Origin: Leucocoprinus leucothites
Lineage: Eukaryota; Basidiomycota; Agaricomycetes; Agaricales; Agaricaceae
Direction of reading: 5' to 3'
NCBI GenBank assembly: GCA_013368445.1
Contig: JAACJO010000021.1
Coordinates: forward strand, 186,001 to 250,000
Length of the DNA: 64,000 nt
In this document: in pieces, positions 12,026 through 22,012 of the stretch
How positions within the stretch are numbered: the first letter of the stretch is position 1
Layout: the number at the start of each line of letters is the position of its first letter
Program-made: the position numbers and the translations under genes
Notes under the pieces: model-generated
The model's input: only the letters and a program-made list of their open reading frames with translations
What the model was told of the DNA's origin: nothing
The model's database searches: none

Positions 12026-13996
12026 ATGGGGGATACGAGGGGATACAAGTGGATTCTGAAAGCTCTCAAACACCTCTACACATTCCACCACCCACCTAAA
12101 CCGGATACGACACCCACTGTGCGCCACCCCTCTGCACCAGGCTCTTTTACTTAGGGAGACTACGTCCTCCCTCTCCCTGATCACATCCAGGAATTGGCAG
12201 AAAATATTGGGAAGATGAAGCCCAGGAGTGGGATAGATCCCGCTTCTCCCGACGCTGACTTTGTTCAGTATGCAAAATTGATTGTCAACCTCTTGATCTC
12301 TGTTTGGACCAGGCTCTGGGATCCTTCGAACGAGAACTCGATTGGAGATCCTACTATGTGCTTTGTAGCACTTTCCTCTATTGATGGCAGTGGTACCAGG
12401 ATGCATCCGAAGCTCGTCACTCCAACCATTGCCAGCCTCTTTTTTTCTATTCACTCCATTTTCCTCTTCCACATTCACAACACAACTACGCTCGGAGAGT
12501 CTGTCCGACGGTGGTTTGCACTCATTGAGATCTGGAAGGACGAAAGCAAAGAGTCAACCTGGTCCAAGCTCTGCAGCCTTCAGCATTTGGCAACAGCGTA
12601 TGCGCGCTCACAACCCTCGCTCCCGTGCTATATTTGGCTCGATGATCAGAACACAAGATGTCTCTGGAAGGGTCATGAGATAACTCTCTTTCAACTCCAG
12701 AACATGGCGCGCAAGTTACTTCGTCTCCAGTACAAGTCCTTCGTCGAGGATGTCATGCTCGGTTTCAACATACGGCTTGACTACAAGCGCATATGGGATG
12801 ATCTATCGGATGATGCTCCTCATTATGGCTTTGTTGAGGACTCAGCTAACGCCGAATTGGATCAACATAACCTTCTGATGCAGTGCATATGCAACAACCC
12901 AAGGCGCCGGAAGGAGTTCCTTGTTGGCACCTTGCCTGATGGGAAACCTCTCTGGAACCCAACTCGAGTCCGACAATGGCTCGCTGCATATGCAGAGTTT
13001 TTACTTCTTCTGATGGCCAGCATTGAGGTCATGGCTGGTTCCCCAAGTAGAGGAACTGAGATGACCTGCATTCATATTCGCAACACCCCTACACGAACAC
13101 GAGGTCTATACGTATTAGGAGACCATGTTGCTATTGTCTGTCAGTACACCAAGACATCGAACCTCACATCGCAAGACAGCCTCCTCCCTCATGGCTTGGA
13201 CGCATTTAACAGCGACTTTATTGCCCATGTTGTCTTTGTGACCCACCCATTTGCACAGTGGCTCATCTCGTTCCTTTACCTGAACAACCCCGAATTTGTC
13301 AAGCTTTATCACACGCATCTCTTTGTGAATGTGACAAAGGAGTTTGGGACTGAGGACCTGACGCAAATTTTGAAGTCAGTAACCCTCTCCACCCTGAAAG
13401 TTTCCATGGGTCTTAGTGACTATCGCCAAACCTCCATCACGTTTCGGCGGGTTCACTGTTCTCAATTTGAGAAATTGATGCAAATGGATGATGAAGACAC
13501 ACCAGGGGCACTGCAAGCCGGTCACAGTCACGCAACAGAGAACATGCACTATGGACGAAATGCAAGTTTCTTAGGAAATGTGGTGGATGATATCGCCATG
13601 CTGCTTGTTGTTGCAAGTACAGACTGGCAAACAATCCTCAGAATTCCCAAGGGTGGCCAGGTTCTCCCATACACGCTCCTTGAGACCGAGGACCAATGGT
13701 GCAAGTACATTTCCCCAGAAATTTCACCCTTCCTATGGCCAGAAAAATTAAATAGTACATGCAAGGAGAAAAATGGTACCCATCACACTCCTGGTGGATC
13801 TGCATTTCCATCGACTTTACCATCACCCAACCAACCTCAAATCCAAAACATGCAACTTCCTCCCCGAAATACACAGTCTTCAACTGCTGAGTTTGGAGCT
13901 TCTAAATCCGACTCCAAGAAGTGCGATATGCCTGAGGAAGACTTCGGAGTTAGTCATTTAGACCTAAGCGGAAACCGCAGCAACTACACTCCTACG

Positions 13997-14458
13997 GTAT
14001 GTGGGCACCCTTAGCATCAAGATTTACTTTTCTGTAACCATTTATTAGATAAATGTTTCCCCTCTACCCCAGAGTAATACCGTTCCAGATCATCCAAATG
14101 CGACTGACAGGTGGATGGACAATGTGAGCATATTTTGGGTTTGAATTATCACAGGATCTGCGATACTTACAAGTACCTATACAGAGTGAAGATAGCGGGA
14201 GCTCCATCAATCTCTACTGGAGCAAGGATGAAGTAATGGAAGAAGCCAATCGAAACGATGCTCAAGGCACCAAATCAGGGGGAAATGTTAGTGCTAGTAC
14301 TGCTCACTTATCTTACAATATTCTCATTCATTTTTCAAACAGGAAAACCGCGCTGATGGACATGTAGGACCGGGGAATATAGTTATAAATGACTATGAAT
14401 CTAATCTTGTGAGTAATTACTAGTGGTGCTTGACTCATGCTTGACTCATATTATGAAG
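13997..14458 (+). other. Run of four phase-0 introns and three mini-exons
   Basis: Introns 13997-14072 (or ending at 14049 with an alternative acceptor), 14124-14184, 14287-14342 and 14409-14458 all have GT...AG borders (GTATGT, GTGAGC, GTTAGT, GTGAGT) and all fall between codons. The exons between them encode 17, 34 and 22 residues of Asn/Asp/Ser-rich linker joining the recombinase-like core to the helicase. Removing any one would keep the frame. Confidence 0.65.
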
Positions 14459-15875
14459 AATGAGAAGGCACTAATGGCTCTGCGGAAATTGCTGAAGGAC
14501 CCTTCTGCCAATTGGGTGTCCCCGCATCAAAAGAATACAGTACTTGCAGCAGTGCGCCGACAAAATGATGTTGTTGTTTCATTGCCGACCGGGAGTGGGA
14601 AAACAATGATTCCTGCCATTCCAGCATACCTGAACAAAACCAGGACAACCTGTATCATTGTCCCATTTATCTCCCTGCTTGATGACTATTCAAGGCGCCT
14701 ACTCTCCTGGGGAATCAGCTTTGTCTTGTTTGACAGGATTATGTCAAAATTTCCTGAGAACTGCTCTGTGGTGCTGTCTACAGTTGAGATGGCAATAATG
14801 GAGTCTTTCAGATCCTGCGTGTTTCTCGCTCATAGGAGTGCAAAATTGCAAGCACTTTTTATTGATGAAGTCCACGAGATTCATGCTGCAAAGGACTATC
14901 ATCCAGCAATGAAAACTGCACAAATGCTCCGCTCCACTGGTTGTCCTATTGTTCTGATGTCAGCAACCATCCCACTGCCAATGGAACCCCACCTCATCAA
15001 TACCCTCAACCTGATACCAGATAACTTGACTGTTGTCCACACCTCTTCGAATCGCCCCGAGCTCGAATACATCATTGCTGAGCGAGTCCAGACTGACTCA
15101 GCTCACAAAGAGCTCCTCTTGGGAATAATAAATAACGAGTAGGCACTTTCCACATCACTAGACGATCGTGGGCTTGTATTTGTCTCTGACCAAGCTCAAG
15201 GGTACTCTGCAGCTAAGGACCTGAACTGTGGATTCTATCATGCTCAACTTAACAAGAACCAAAGGCAAGAGGTTGTGACAAAGTGGACATCCGGAACTAA
15301 TAGAGTGATGGTTTGCACTACTGCCTACTCTGCTGGCAATGACTATCCTCATGTTCGCTATGTCATTTGGTATGGAACACCATTTGACATGATTACAACC
15401 ATCCAGGCAATGGGGCATGCAGGGCACGATGGTGACTCGGCACGGTGTTACATCATTCCCCTCAACAAGATAGGCCCAAAACAGGTTGAGGAAGACCCCT
15501 TGGACCTGATTGGGTGGCAGGCAATGTATGATCTATTGTGGAATTCCAATGAGTGCATTCGTCTATCACTCACTCACTTTAATGATGGAAATGGAGTCTC
15601 CTGTGATGACTCTAAAAATATAAAGTGCTCTTTTTGTAAAGATGGAACCTTCCAGAACCCTCTGAAAAAGCAATGCATTCAGAAATTTCCTCTCCCTCCT
15701 TCGGCCGAAAATGGCCGCCCTGCACCAAAATACACTAGTTCTTCATCTAAAACCATACTCCTACCAGCTCCTTGTAACAAACCTCCTCCTCACCAGCGCC
15801 AGCTTCAAACACAAGTGGTCGAGTCGTATTTCTTTCAGGGAGATGAGGCCAGGGAGGTCCTCATACCTAGTACAT

Positions 15876-16659
15876 CCCAGCTGTCGCAGTATCCATTATT
15901 GTCCAAGTCATTGTACCACCCCTCATCATCCAATTCATCGCACTACCCCCCATCACCCAAGTCATTGCACTATTCCCTGCTGTCCGAGGAGGTCCTTATA
16001 CCTAGTACATCACAACTGTTGCAGTATCCATTATCATCCAAATCATCGCACTACTCCCCATCATCCAGTTCATCGCACTACCCCCCGTCGCTCAAGTCAT
16101 CACACTATCCCTCATTGCCCAAGTCATCACACTACCCCACATCATCCAATTCATTGCACTACCCCCCATCGCCCAGGTCATCACATCATCCCTCATCGCC
16201 CAAGTTATCACACTACCCCGCATCATCCAATTCATCACACTACCCTGCATCATCCAATTCATCACACTACCCTGCATCATCCAATTCATCACACTACCCT
16301 GTATCATCCAATTCATTGTGCTACCCTGCATCATCCAATTCATCACACTACCCTGCATCATCCAATTCATCACACTACCCCGCATCATCCAATTCATCAC
16401 ACTACCCTGCATCATCCAATTCATCACACTACCCTGTATCATCCAATTCATTGCGCTACCCTGCATCATCCAATTCATCACACTACCCTGCATCATCCAA
16501 TTCATTACACTACCCCACATCATCCAATTCATCACACTACCCCGCATCATCCAATTCATTGCGCTACCCTGCATCATCCAATTCATCGCACTACCCCGCA
16601 TCATCCAATTCATCGCACTACCCCTCATCTTCCAAATCATTGCACTATCCCTCAGAATC
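15876..16659 (+). repeat. 27-nt coding tandem repeat (about 28 units, consensus YPASSNSSH)
   Basis: Within the helicase gene a 27-nt unit (core catcatccaattcatcacac) repeats about 28 times. It is irregular from 15876 to about 16200 and nearly perfect from about 16200 to 16560. Because 27 is a multiple of three, every unit translates as the same nine residues, Y-P-A-S-S-N-S-S-H with minor swaps. The array is stop-free in all three sense frames and in one antisense frame (16640-16092). Unit-to-unit differences are mostly C/T or G/A. Confidence 0.9.
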
Positions 16660-17275
16660 TAACTTTTCTTCAGCCGGCAAGGGGAAGCGACCTGCTTCTG
16701 ATGTGTTCCATGAGAAGGCACGAGAAGTAAAGTTAAGGAAGGTTCAGAAAGATCTCGCAGACGAGCGCTATGCCTCTAGGCTGCGATCTGCTCTTCGCAT
16801 GCTTGAGAACATATGCTCTGCTTGTCTGGTTTCTCAATCAGATGGAACAGTGACTGGCCACAAAGCAAATGGCTGCGACATATTGAAGGGTCCAGAGTTT
16901 ACCGCATTCCGCACCTGGAGAAGAAAAGTGAGCCTGAAATACAATATCCATGGTGACTATTGCACTTGCTGCTGGATGCTGCAGATGAAGGAGGCTGTCC
17001 ATCCAAATATTCCTCCAGGTACTAAAGTTGCGGATACATGCCCCTACCCAGACTTGATTCCACCTCTTCTCTACCTGGTCTATCATACTGCTAGGTGGTG
17101 CGAGATGGCACAGGGACACTTCAAAACCACATGGGACACTGACACCCACTATGCAAAATGGCTCAGTGGACCTCCTGTGCTTGGACATCATTCAAACATT
17201 GCAGCTGTGATGTTGTGGTATGTTGAGGATATTTGGGAGAAGCAACTGTCAGGAGACCTTAGTGACGATGGTTAA

Positions 17276-18925
17276 GACTGCCTGTAAGCCTAAGTAGAAG
17301 GAGGATTCTCTTTTATAGTAATGGTATATAGTACGCTCCGGACAGTTGGTGTTATGACCATGACATTTCCTAGATATTTATTCAGATATTCCTTTTATTT
17401 TCCGTTCTTTTCCTAAGCTTTGTCCCTTTACAATTTACTTTCTTCTATTGTTTAGTGTACCTATGGAATGAGCCGCATGTAACCTGTAGAGATGTCACGA
17501 TCTGCAATCGCGACCTCTCCGATTTGATCTCCAACTATTTTTTCGATTTCCAATTCCCGTGATTTTTCATTATCTATCATTTCTATAAATATTTCACAGC
17601 CTGTCTCCACTCATCATTCTATCATCCTTTCATTTGCGCTCATATTCGTTTCTGCCATTCCATTTATGTTTGTCGTTCTCCATCGCGTCGCATTTGTCGT
17701 TGTCTATTTACTTTTCGTTTATCTGTTTATTTGTTTATCATCGCATTGTGAGCTTCGTGATATTTACATGTTATTTGTCCAATTTTGCGTTATCTTAAAT
17801 ATGTCACTACTAGCTCATGTATTATTCATTCTGAATATCGACTAAGATTCCACTCTGAATTCTCTGTCTGTTATTCCTTCAGTGTTGAATTCCAATTCAC
17901 ACTGTCTGTCATCTTCCTCGTAGACCAAATCGGTCGACGCAATATCAGAAGGGTGCAGCACATATGCTGAAGCCAACGACCGACCTCTCTGTAACTTTCG
18001 TGCACTTCGTAAGCGCCGGCATTTCGCAAATCTTGACAAGAGACCCCATTTCAAGTAAACCCTTGTAAGAATATTTAGCTCGGTCTATCTCTCATTAGCT
18101 ATATAAGCTGCTGCACAATAGCTTGATTATTTAGTCTAGAATTGTTAACGCCTCTTCTCTTTTTCATCTAAACTCCTGGTGTTCTAGAGACCGGCTTGAC
18201 AATTGTCTGGATAACTAGACCCAAATCTGTATAGGTGGTCAATATTCAGATCAATTAGCTAAGGATCGCTCTACGTGATACATGATATATGCCATCCACT
18301 GCTCTTCAGAAAGACCAGGTATTTTCTGACATCATAATTTCTATGAGCAGTGGTACACTGAGGACTAGCTTGAAAAATCCACCCTCCTTATAGCGGTCTA
18401 ACACTTTTGCGCATGTGAAAGTAACTCTTTAGTCTCAGCTTCTGGAGACTCCTCAGCATTCATCCCTCTTTCTGGGTAAGTCATTGTCCCCAAAGACCTC
18501 TTTTATACATTCTGAGGTTCTGGTGTCTCATTTTCACTAGACCCGCCATCCAGTGGTTGAGTGTCCACCTTCAGAACCACTCATTTAACATTCGAGAATG
18601 CTTCTTGCAAGCTCTCCAAGCTCCGTGTTACTTCTGAGAGTGCAAGGACCTTTCCTGTGTACAAGGGGCATGTAACAAGAATAGATTATGGACAACGTAG
18701 CGTGGGGGTAGAAAAAACGAGTGTCATTGTGTTCACACTGAAGTCTGAAGTCCACACGAAAGGTTTCAATTAGATGTGTACAATACGTCGAGAATACATT
18801 TAGCTCACCTGAAATTTTCTTTATATACAGAGATAGAAAATTGCCCATGTTTACCAGCAACATCCGCTGATCATCAACGCCCATAAAAGGTAGGCTAGCC
18901 CATCTCCACGGGCCCGCAGTTGATG
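17276..18925. other. No gene recognised; possible decayed LTR
   Basis: After the helicase stop at 17273-17275 I see no coding region. The stretch from about 17494 (TGTCACGATC) to about 18201 (GGCTTGACA) begins and ends with short inverted ends and has a TATATAAG box near 18100. It could be a worn LTR, but I found no target duplication, so I do not call it. Confidence 0.3.
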
Positions 18926-20215
18926 TCAACAACGTTCAACTTTTGACATTCCCACTCGTCGAGATATCAGACTCCAGGTATGACCCCCAAGTGAGCACGG
19001 AGTTTTTTGAAGGCTTTGCGGGGGAGCTGTTTTGTTAAGATGTTGCCAAGCATGTCTTCTGTAGACATGTAACATCTCGCCGCACTCAATGCATTCGCAA
19101 ATAAAATGATGTCGAATGTCAATATGCTTTGCGTGCGAGTGATTGACTGGGTTATGAGTGAGTGCAATACAGCCTTTATTGTCTGCGAAAATGATAGTAG
19201 CTGTTACCTGAGGGGAATCCATATCCTTCAGCAATATCCTTAATCAAACTGCTTCCTTTGTAGCATTTGCTGATGCCATGTACTCTGCTTCAACAGAAGA
19301 AGTGGCTACTGTTGGCTGCTTCTTAGGCTACCATGTCACAATGCTCCCTGCAGCCTCAAATACAAAACCTCCAGCAGAAAGGTGATCATCTGGGTGCTGA
19401 GCCAAATTTGAGTCTGTCCACCCAACTAAGTCAAAACTCTCCAATCCACGCTGGCCAAGAATGAGACCATATTCCGCTGTACCCTTGAGGTATCACAGAA
19501 TGAATTTGGAAGCCTCTAGATGAGTGATGTCCGGGTTTCCTGCAAACTGAAAGATGAGACTGACTGCGTGTTGTATGTCGGGTTGAGATTGAGTGGCGAA
19601 GAGTAGGGATCCGATGATCGAGAGGAAATGCAAGTCACCTGCATATTCCTGGTGTTCCCACTTCTCATAGTCAGTGACTGGACATTGTGCGGTCGAGAGA
19701 TCGTGCTTGACAGGTAGAGGTGTCAAGACAGGAGTTTCATTTTCCATTCCCAAACACGTGAGAATTTTGTGTACATATCCTGTCTGAGAAACATGGATCA
19801 CCCAATCCAAACAATCCATTGTGACAACTAGGCCTAAGATATGTTTGAGCTCACCTAGCTCAGTGATATAAAAAAGAACGCCTGATTTCAGCTTGAACCA
19901 TTGGATTGCCTGTCATTGGGGTCGCCATAGCCATATTGTCCACATACACCAGTACCAACATCACAATTTTACTGCCATCTCGCAAGATGTAAAGGTATCC
20001 ATCAGGGGTAGATTTTATTAAGCCAAGCTTTGACACCTCACTCAACTTGATCTTCCATTGTCTCCCCACCTGTTTCAACCCATACAACACTTTCAACAAT
20101 TTCCAGCATTGTTTACCACCCCCATGCTTCAGAAATACCTCCGGCACCTTCATGTAAATCTCCTCCTCCAGTTCTCCATTTAGTAATGCTGCAATGTGGA
20201 GATATGTCACCAGCT
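18926..20215 (-). pseudogene. Ty1/copia-type reverse transcriptase-RNase H remnant
   Basis: Three minus-strand segments give the Copia order. 20210-19860 has GELEEEIYMKVPE, LYGLKQVGRQW and a catalytic box YVDN where YVDD is expected. 19819-19493 has GYVHKIL, then GSLLFATQSQPDI. 19234-18967 has ADNKGCIALTHNPV, then AKHIDIRHHFI and finally NILTKQLPRKAF, the usual C-terminus. Breaks: one base gained or lost in the A-run near 19871, stops near 19330 (TAG) and 19244 (TGA), and a further shift near 19090 between the two RNase H frames. The 5' part of pol is missing above about 20215, close to the Tc1 insertion. Such elements replicate through RNA in cytoplasmic particles; this copy cannot. Confidence 0.85.
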
Positions 20216-20417
20216 ACTTGTGAACTTCGTATCCGATGACATCTCCCACTAAAAGTCACCAGATCAAATGATCACACCAGAGTGCCCTTTACAGTACTCC
20301 ACCAATTCCCCTCTACCTTCCGATCCCTGACACACTGAGCACTCTGACTCATGCAACTTCTCAGAAATGACGCCGGTGGTTACTTACCAGGAATCTGATC
20401 CCTTGGAAATGGACATA

Positions 20418-20634
20418 CAGTGGCTCAAAAAACTGTCCCAATGTTTTCGCATTTTGGACATATTTGCTAATACCAGGGCAGATATATGGCCTAGCATCCT
20501 GAAAATATTCACACAGGTACCTTGACATATTGGGAGCATATATTCCCATGATCACATGACCTTGTCCATCAATGAATTATTAATGAATTATCGAAAATAT
20601 CTACTCATTGGGACAGTTTTTTGACCCTCTGTTA
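20418..20634. repeat. Left inverted terminus of Tc1 element A
   Basis: It begins CAGTGGCTCAAAAAACTGTC and ends with GACAGTTTTTTGACCCTCTG, that is, an inverted copy of its own beginning. The whole segment is repeated in reverse at 21798-22010 with few differences. Confidence 0.88.
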
Positions 20635-20643
20635 TCTACCTAC

Positions 20644-21663
20644 TCAATACTTTGTATGACCTCCTCTTGCCCTGACAACTGCCTCAATCCTTCTGGGCAT
20701 GGTTTCTATCAGCCTTTGGCACCTTTCTGCTGGAATCTTATTCCACTCCTCTACTAGCCTCTCCCACAATTCAAATACTCCCTTAGGTGGTCTTTCATAT
20801 GCCTTCAGCTGGTCCTTCAGGTAGGTCCAGAGGTGTTCAATGGGATTTAGGTCAGGGGATTGTGCAGGGCATGATAGAACTTGAATGTTGTTGTCCACAA
20901 ACCATTGTTGTCCCAGTTTTGAGGTGTGTTTTGGGTCATTATCCTGCTGGAATATCCTCTCCTCCTCCTCCATCTCCAACTTTTCAAAGCTTTCCACCAC
21001 CCCATTGTCCAAAATCTCGCAGTATTTCACTGCATCCATATTCCCTTGAACCTCAATCAGCTTTCCTACCCCATTCCACCCCATACACCCCCACACCATC
21101 ATGTTACCACCTCCTCCATATTTGACAGTAGGGAGAGTGGTCCTATCTGACAGTGGTTCCTCCCTCTCCTTCCAGGTATACACCTTTCCATCTGACCCAA
21201 TCCTGTTGATCTTTGTTTCATCTGTCCACAACACCCTCTTCCAGTCCTCCACTGTCCAATTCCTATGTTCATGTGCAGAGTCAAGGCATTCCTCACAATG
21301 TTGCTTTTTGAGTAGAGGTCATTTGATCTTGGTTACAGAGCAAAATCCATTATCCTGAAGGGTATTTCTGACAGTTTGGGGTGTGACAGGGTCAGACAGA
21401 GTAGAGTTAATGAAATTTGTAGCCTGGACAGCATTATCTAGCTTTCCAGAGGTTATTTGGTGAATTATTGCTTTTTTATCATGAGGAGAAAGCTTGGAAG
21501 GACGTCCTCCCTTGTTGTTTTCCTTGTCCCCATCAACTTCTTTATTGATCCTCCCAACAGTAGACTTGCCTAGACTAGTTTTATGTTCAATATGGCACAA
21601 GGAATAGCCATCTTTGAGAAGAGAAGTGACTTGGGAGTATTAGGTAGAGGAGATAGCTTTCAT
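20644..21663 (-). pseudogene. Tc1-like DD34E transposase with two nonsense codons
   Basis: One frame of 340 codons runs from ATG at 21663 to the stop at 20644. In-frame stops are TAA at 21642-21640 (codon 8) and TGA at 21321-21319. There is no frameshift. The N-terminal part has a helix-turn-helix domain (LGKSTVGRIN, then GGRPSKLSPHDKKAI). The catalytic part shows LWTDETK, FQQDNDPKHTS and SPDLNPIEHLW, with 34 residues between the second Asp and the Glu. TGA sits where CGA (Arg) would fit. Tc1 transposases cut and paste DNA at TA sites in the nucleus. Repairing just two codons would give a full-length family-size product, so the loss is recent or the copy was inactivated by point mutation only. 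Confidence 0.92.
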
Positions 21664-21797
21664 GATGTAGTGGCAGGAAGAAAGACAGTTGTAGCCATCT
21701 CAACATGTCAACCAAGGTCACATGATCTTGTTTACTACTCCCACACCTGCCCTGATGCTCCCCTGGCGTGTTACAAGATAGATACTGGGAGGCTGAC

Positions 21798-22010
21798 AGG
21801 GGGTCAAAAAACTGTCCCAATGAGTAGATATTTTTAATAATTCATTACTAATTCATTGATGGACAAGGTCATGTGATCATGGGAATATATGCTCCCAATA
21901 TGTCAAGGTACCTGTGTGAATATTTTCAGGATGCTAGGCCATATATCTGCCCTGGTATTAGCAAATATGTCCAAAATGCGAAAACATTGGGACAGTTTTT
22001 TGAGCCACTG
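21798..22010. repeat. Right inverted terminus of Tc1 element A
   Basis: Reverse-complement partner of 20418-20634. The inner edge reads GGGGTCAAAAAACTGTCCC and the outer edge ends TTTTTTGAGCCACTG before the TA duplication. Confidence 0.88.
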
Positions 22011-22012
22011 TA

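Larger units (their letters stand above)
12026..17275 (+). pseudogene. Tyrosine-recombinase-like / RecQ-type helicase fusion with Cys-rich tail
   Basis: The first ATG in frame is 12026 (MGDTRGYKW), but TAG at 12152-12154 interrupts it; alternatively that TTAG is an acceptor and exon 1 lies upstream. The frame then runs to 13996 with a recombinase-like core: R in SRGTEM (about 13049), K in QYTKTSN (about 13151), DYRQ, then AGHSHATENMHYGR. Four phase-0 introns frame three mini-exons: 14073-14123, 14185-14286 and 14343-14408; the helicase exon starts at 14459. Helicase motifs in order: SLPTGSGKT, FIDEVHE, MSATIP, LVFVSDQ, VCTTAYSAGNDYPHV, then QAMGHAGHDG where the family has Q-x-x-x-R-x-G-R. TAG at 15140-15142 cuts the protein between the two RecA lobes. 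Beyond a 27-nt repeat linker the tail has CSAC...H...C and CTCCW, typical of fungal RecQ-like proteins of this group. Two stops and lost arginines argue for a dead copy. Confidence 0.7.
20418..22010 (-). mobile_element. Tc1/mariner element A, complete, with long inverted termini
   Basis: A TA dinucleotide flanks both ends (20416-20417 and 22011-22012). The outer ends read CAGTGGCTCAAAAAACTGTC on the left and its reverse complement on the right. The inverted termini extend about 215 bp each (20418-20634 and about 21798-22010) and carry, at their inner edge, a second copy of the same terminal motif pointing the opposite way. Length is 1593 bp. One transposase gene, minus strand, lies between them and has two in-frame stops. 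Confidence 0.92.

Noticed and set aside
16092..16640. Antisense ORF of 182 codons (repeated MNWMMQGS)
   Set aside because: It is a by-product of the 27-nt repeat being stop-free in this frame; no start context or other sequence support.
15876..16659. CRISPR-like array
   Set aside because: The units are contiguous 27-mers with no spacers, in frame within a eukaryotic coding exon.
15876..16659. Homology to the RNA polymerase II CTD
   Set aside because: Shared Tyr/Ser/Pro composition but period nine instead of seven and no SP pairs; treated as analogy only.
15711..16730. 339-codon His/Thr/Pro-rich ORF in another sense frame
   Set aside because: Same reason: shadow of the tandem array. The helicase frame is continuous with recognised domains on both sides.
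17494..18201. Solo LTR (TGTCA...TGACA)
   Set aside because: No target duplication, no second copy in the window, and unclear relation to the Copia remnant.
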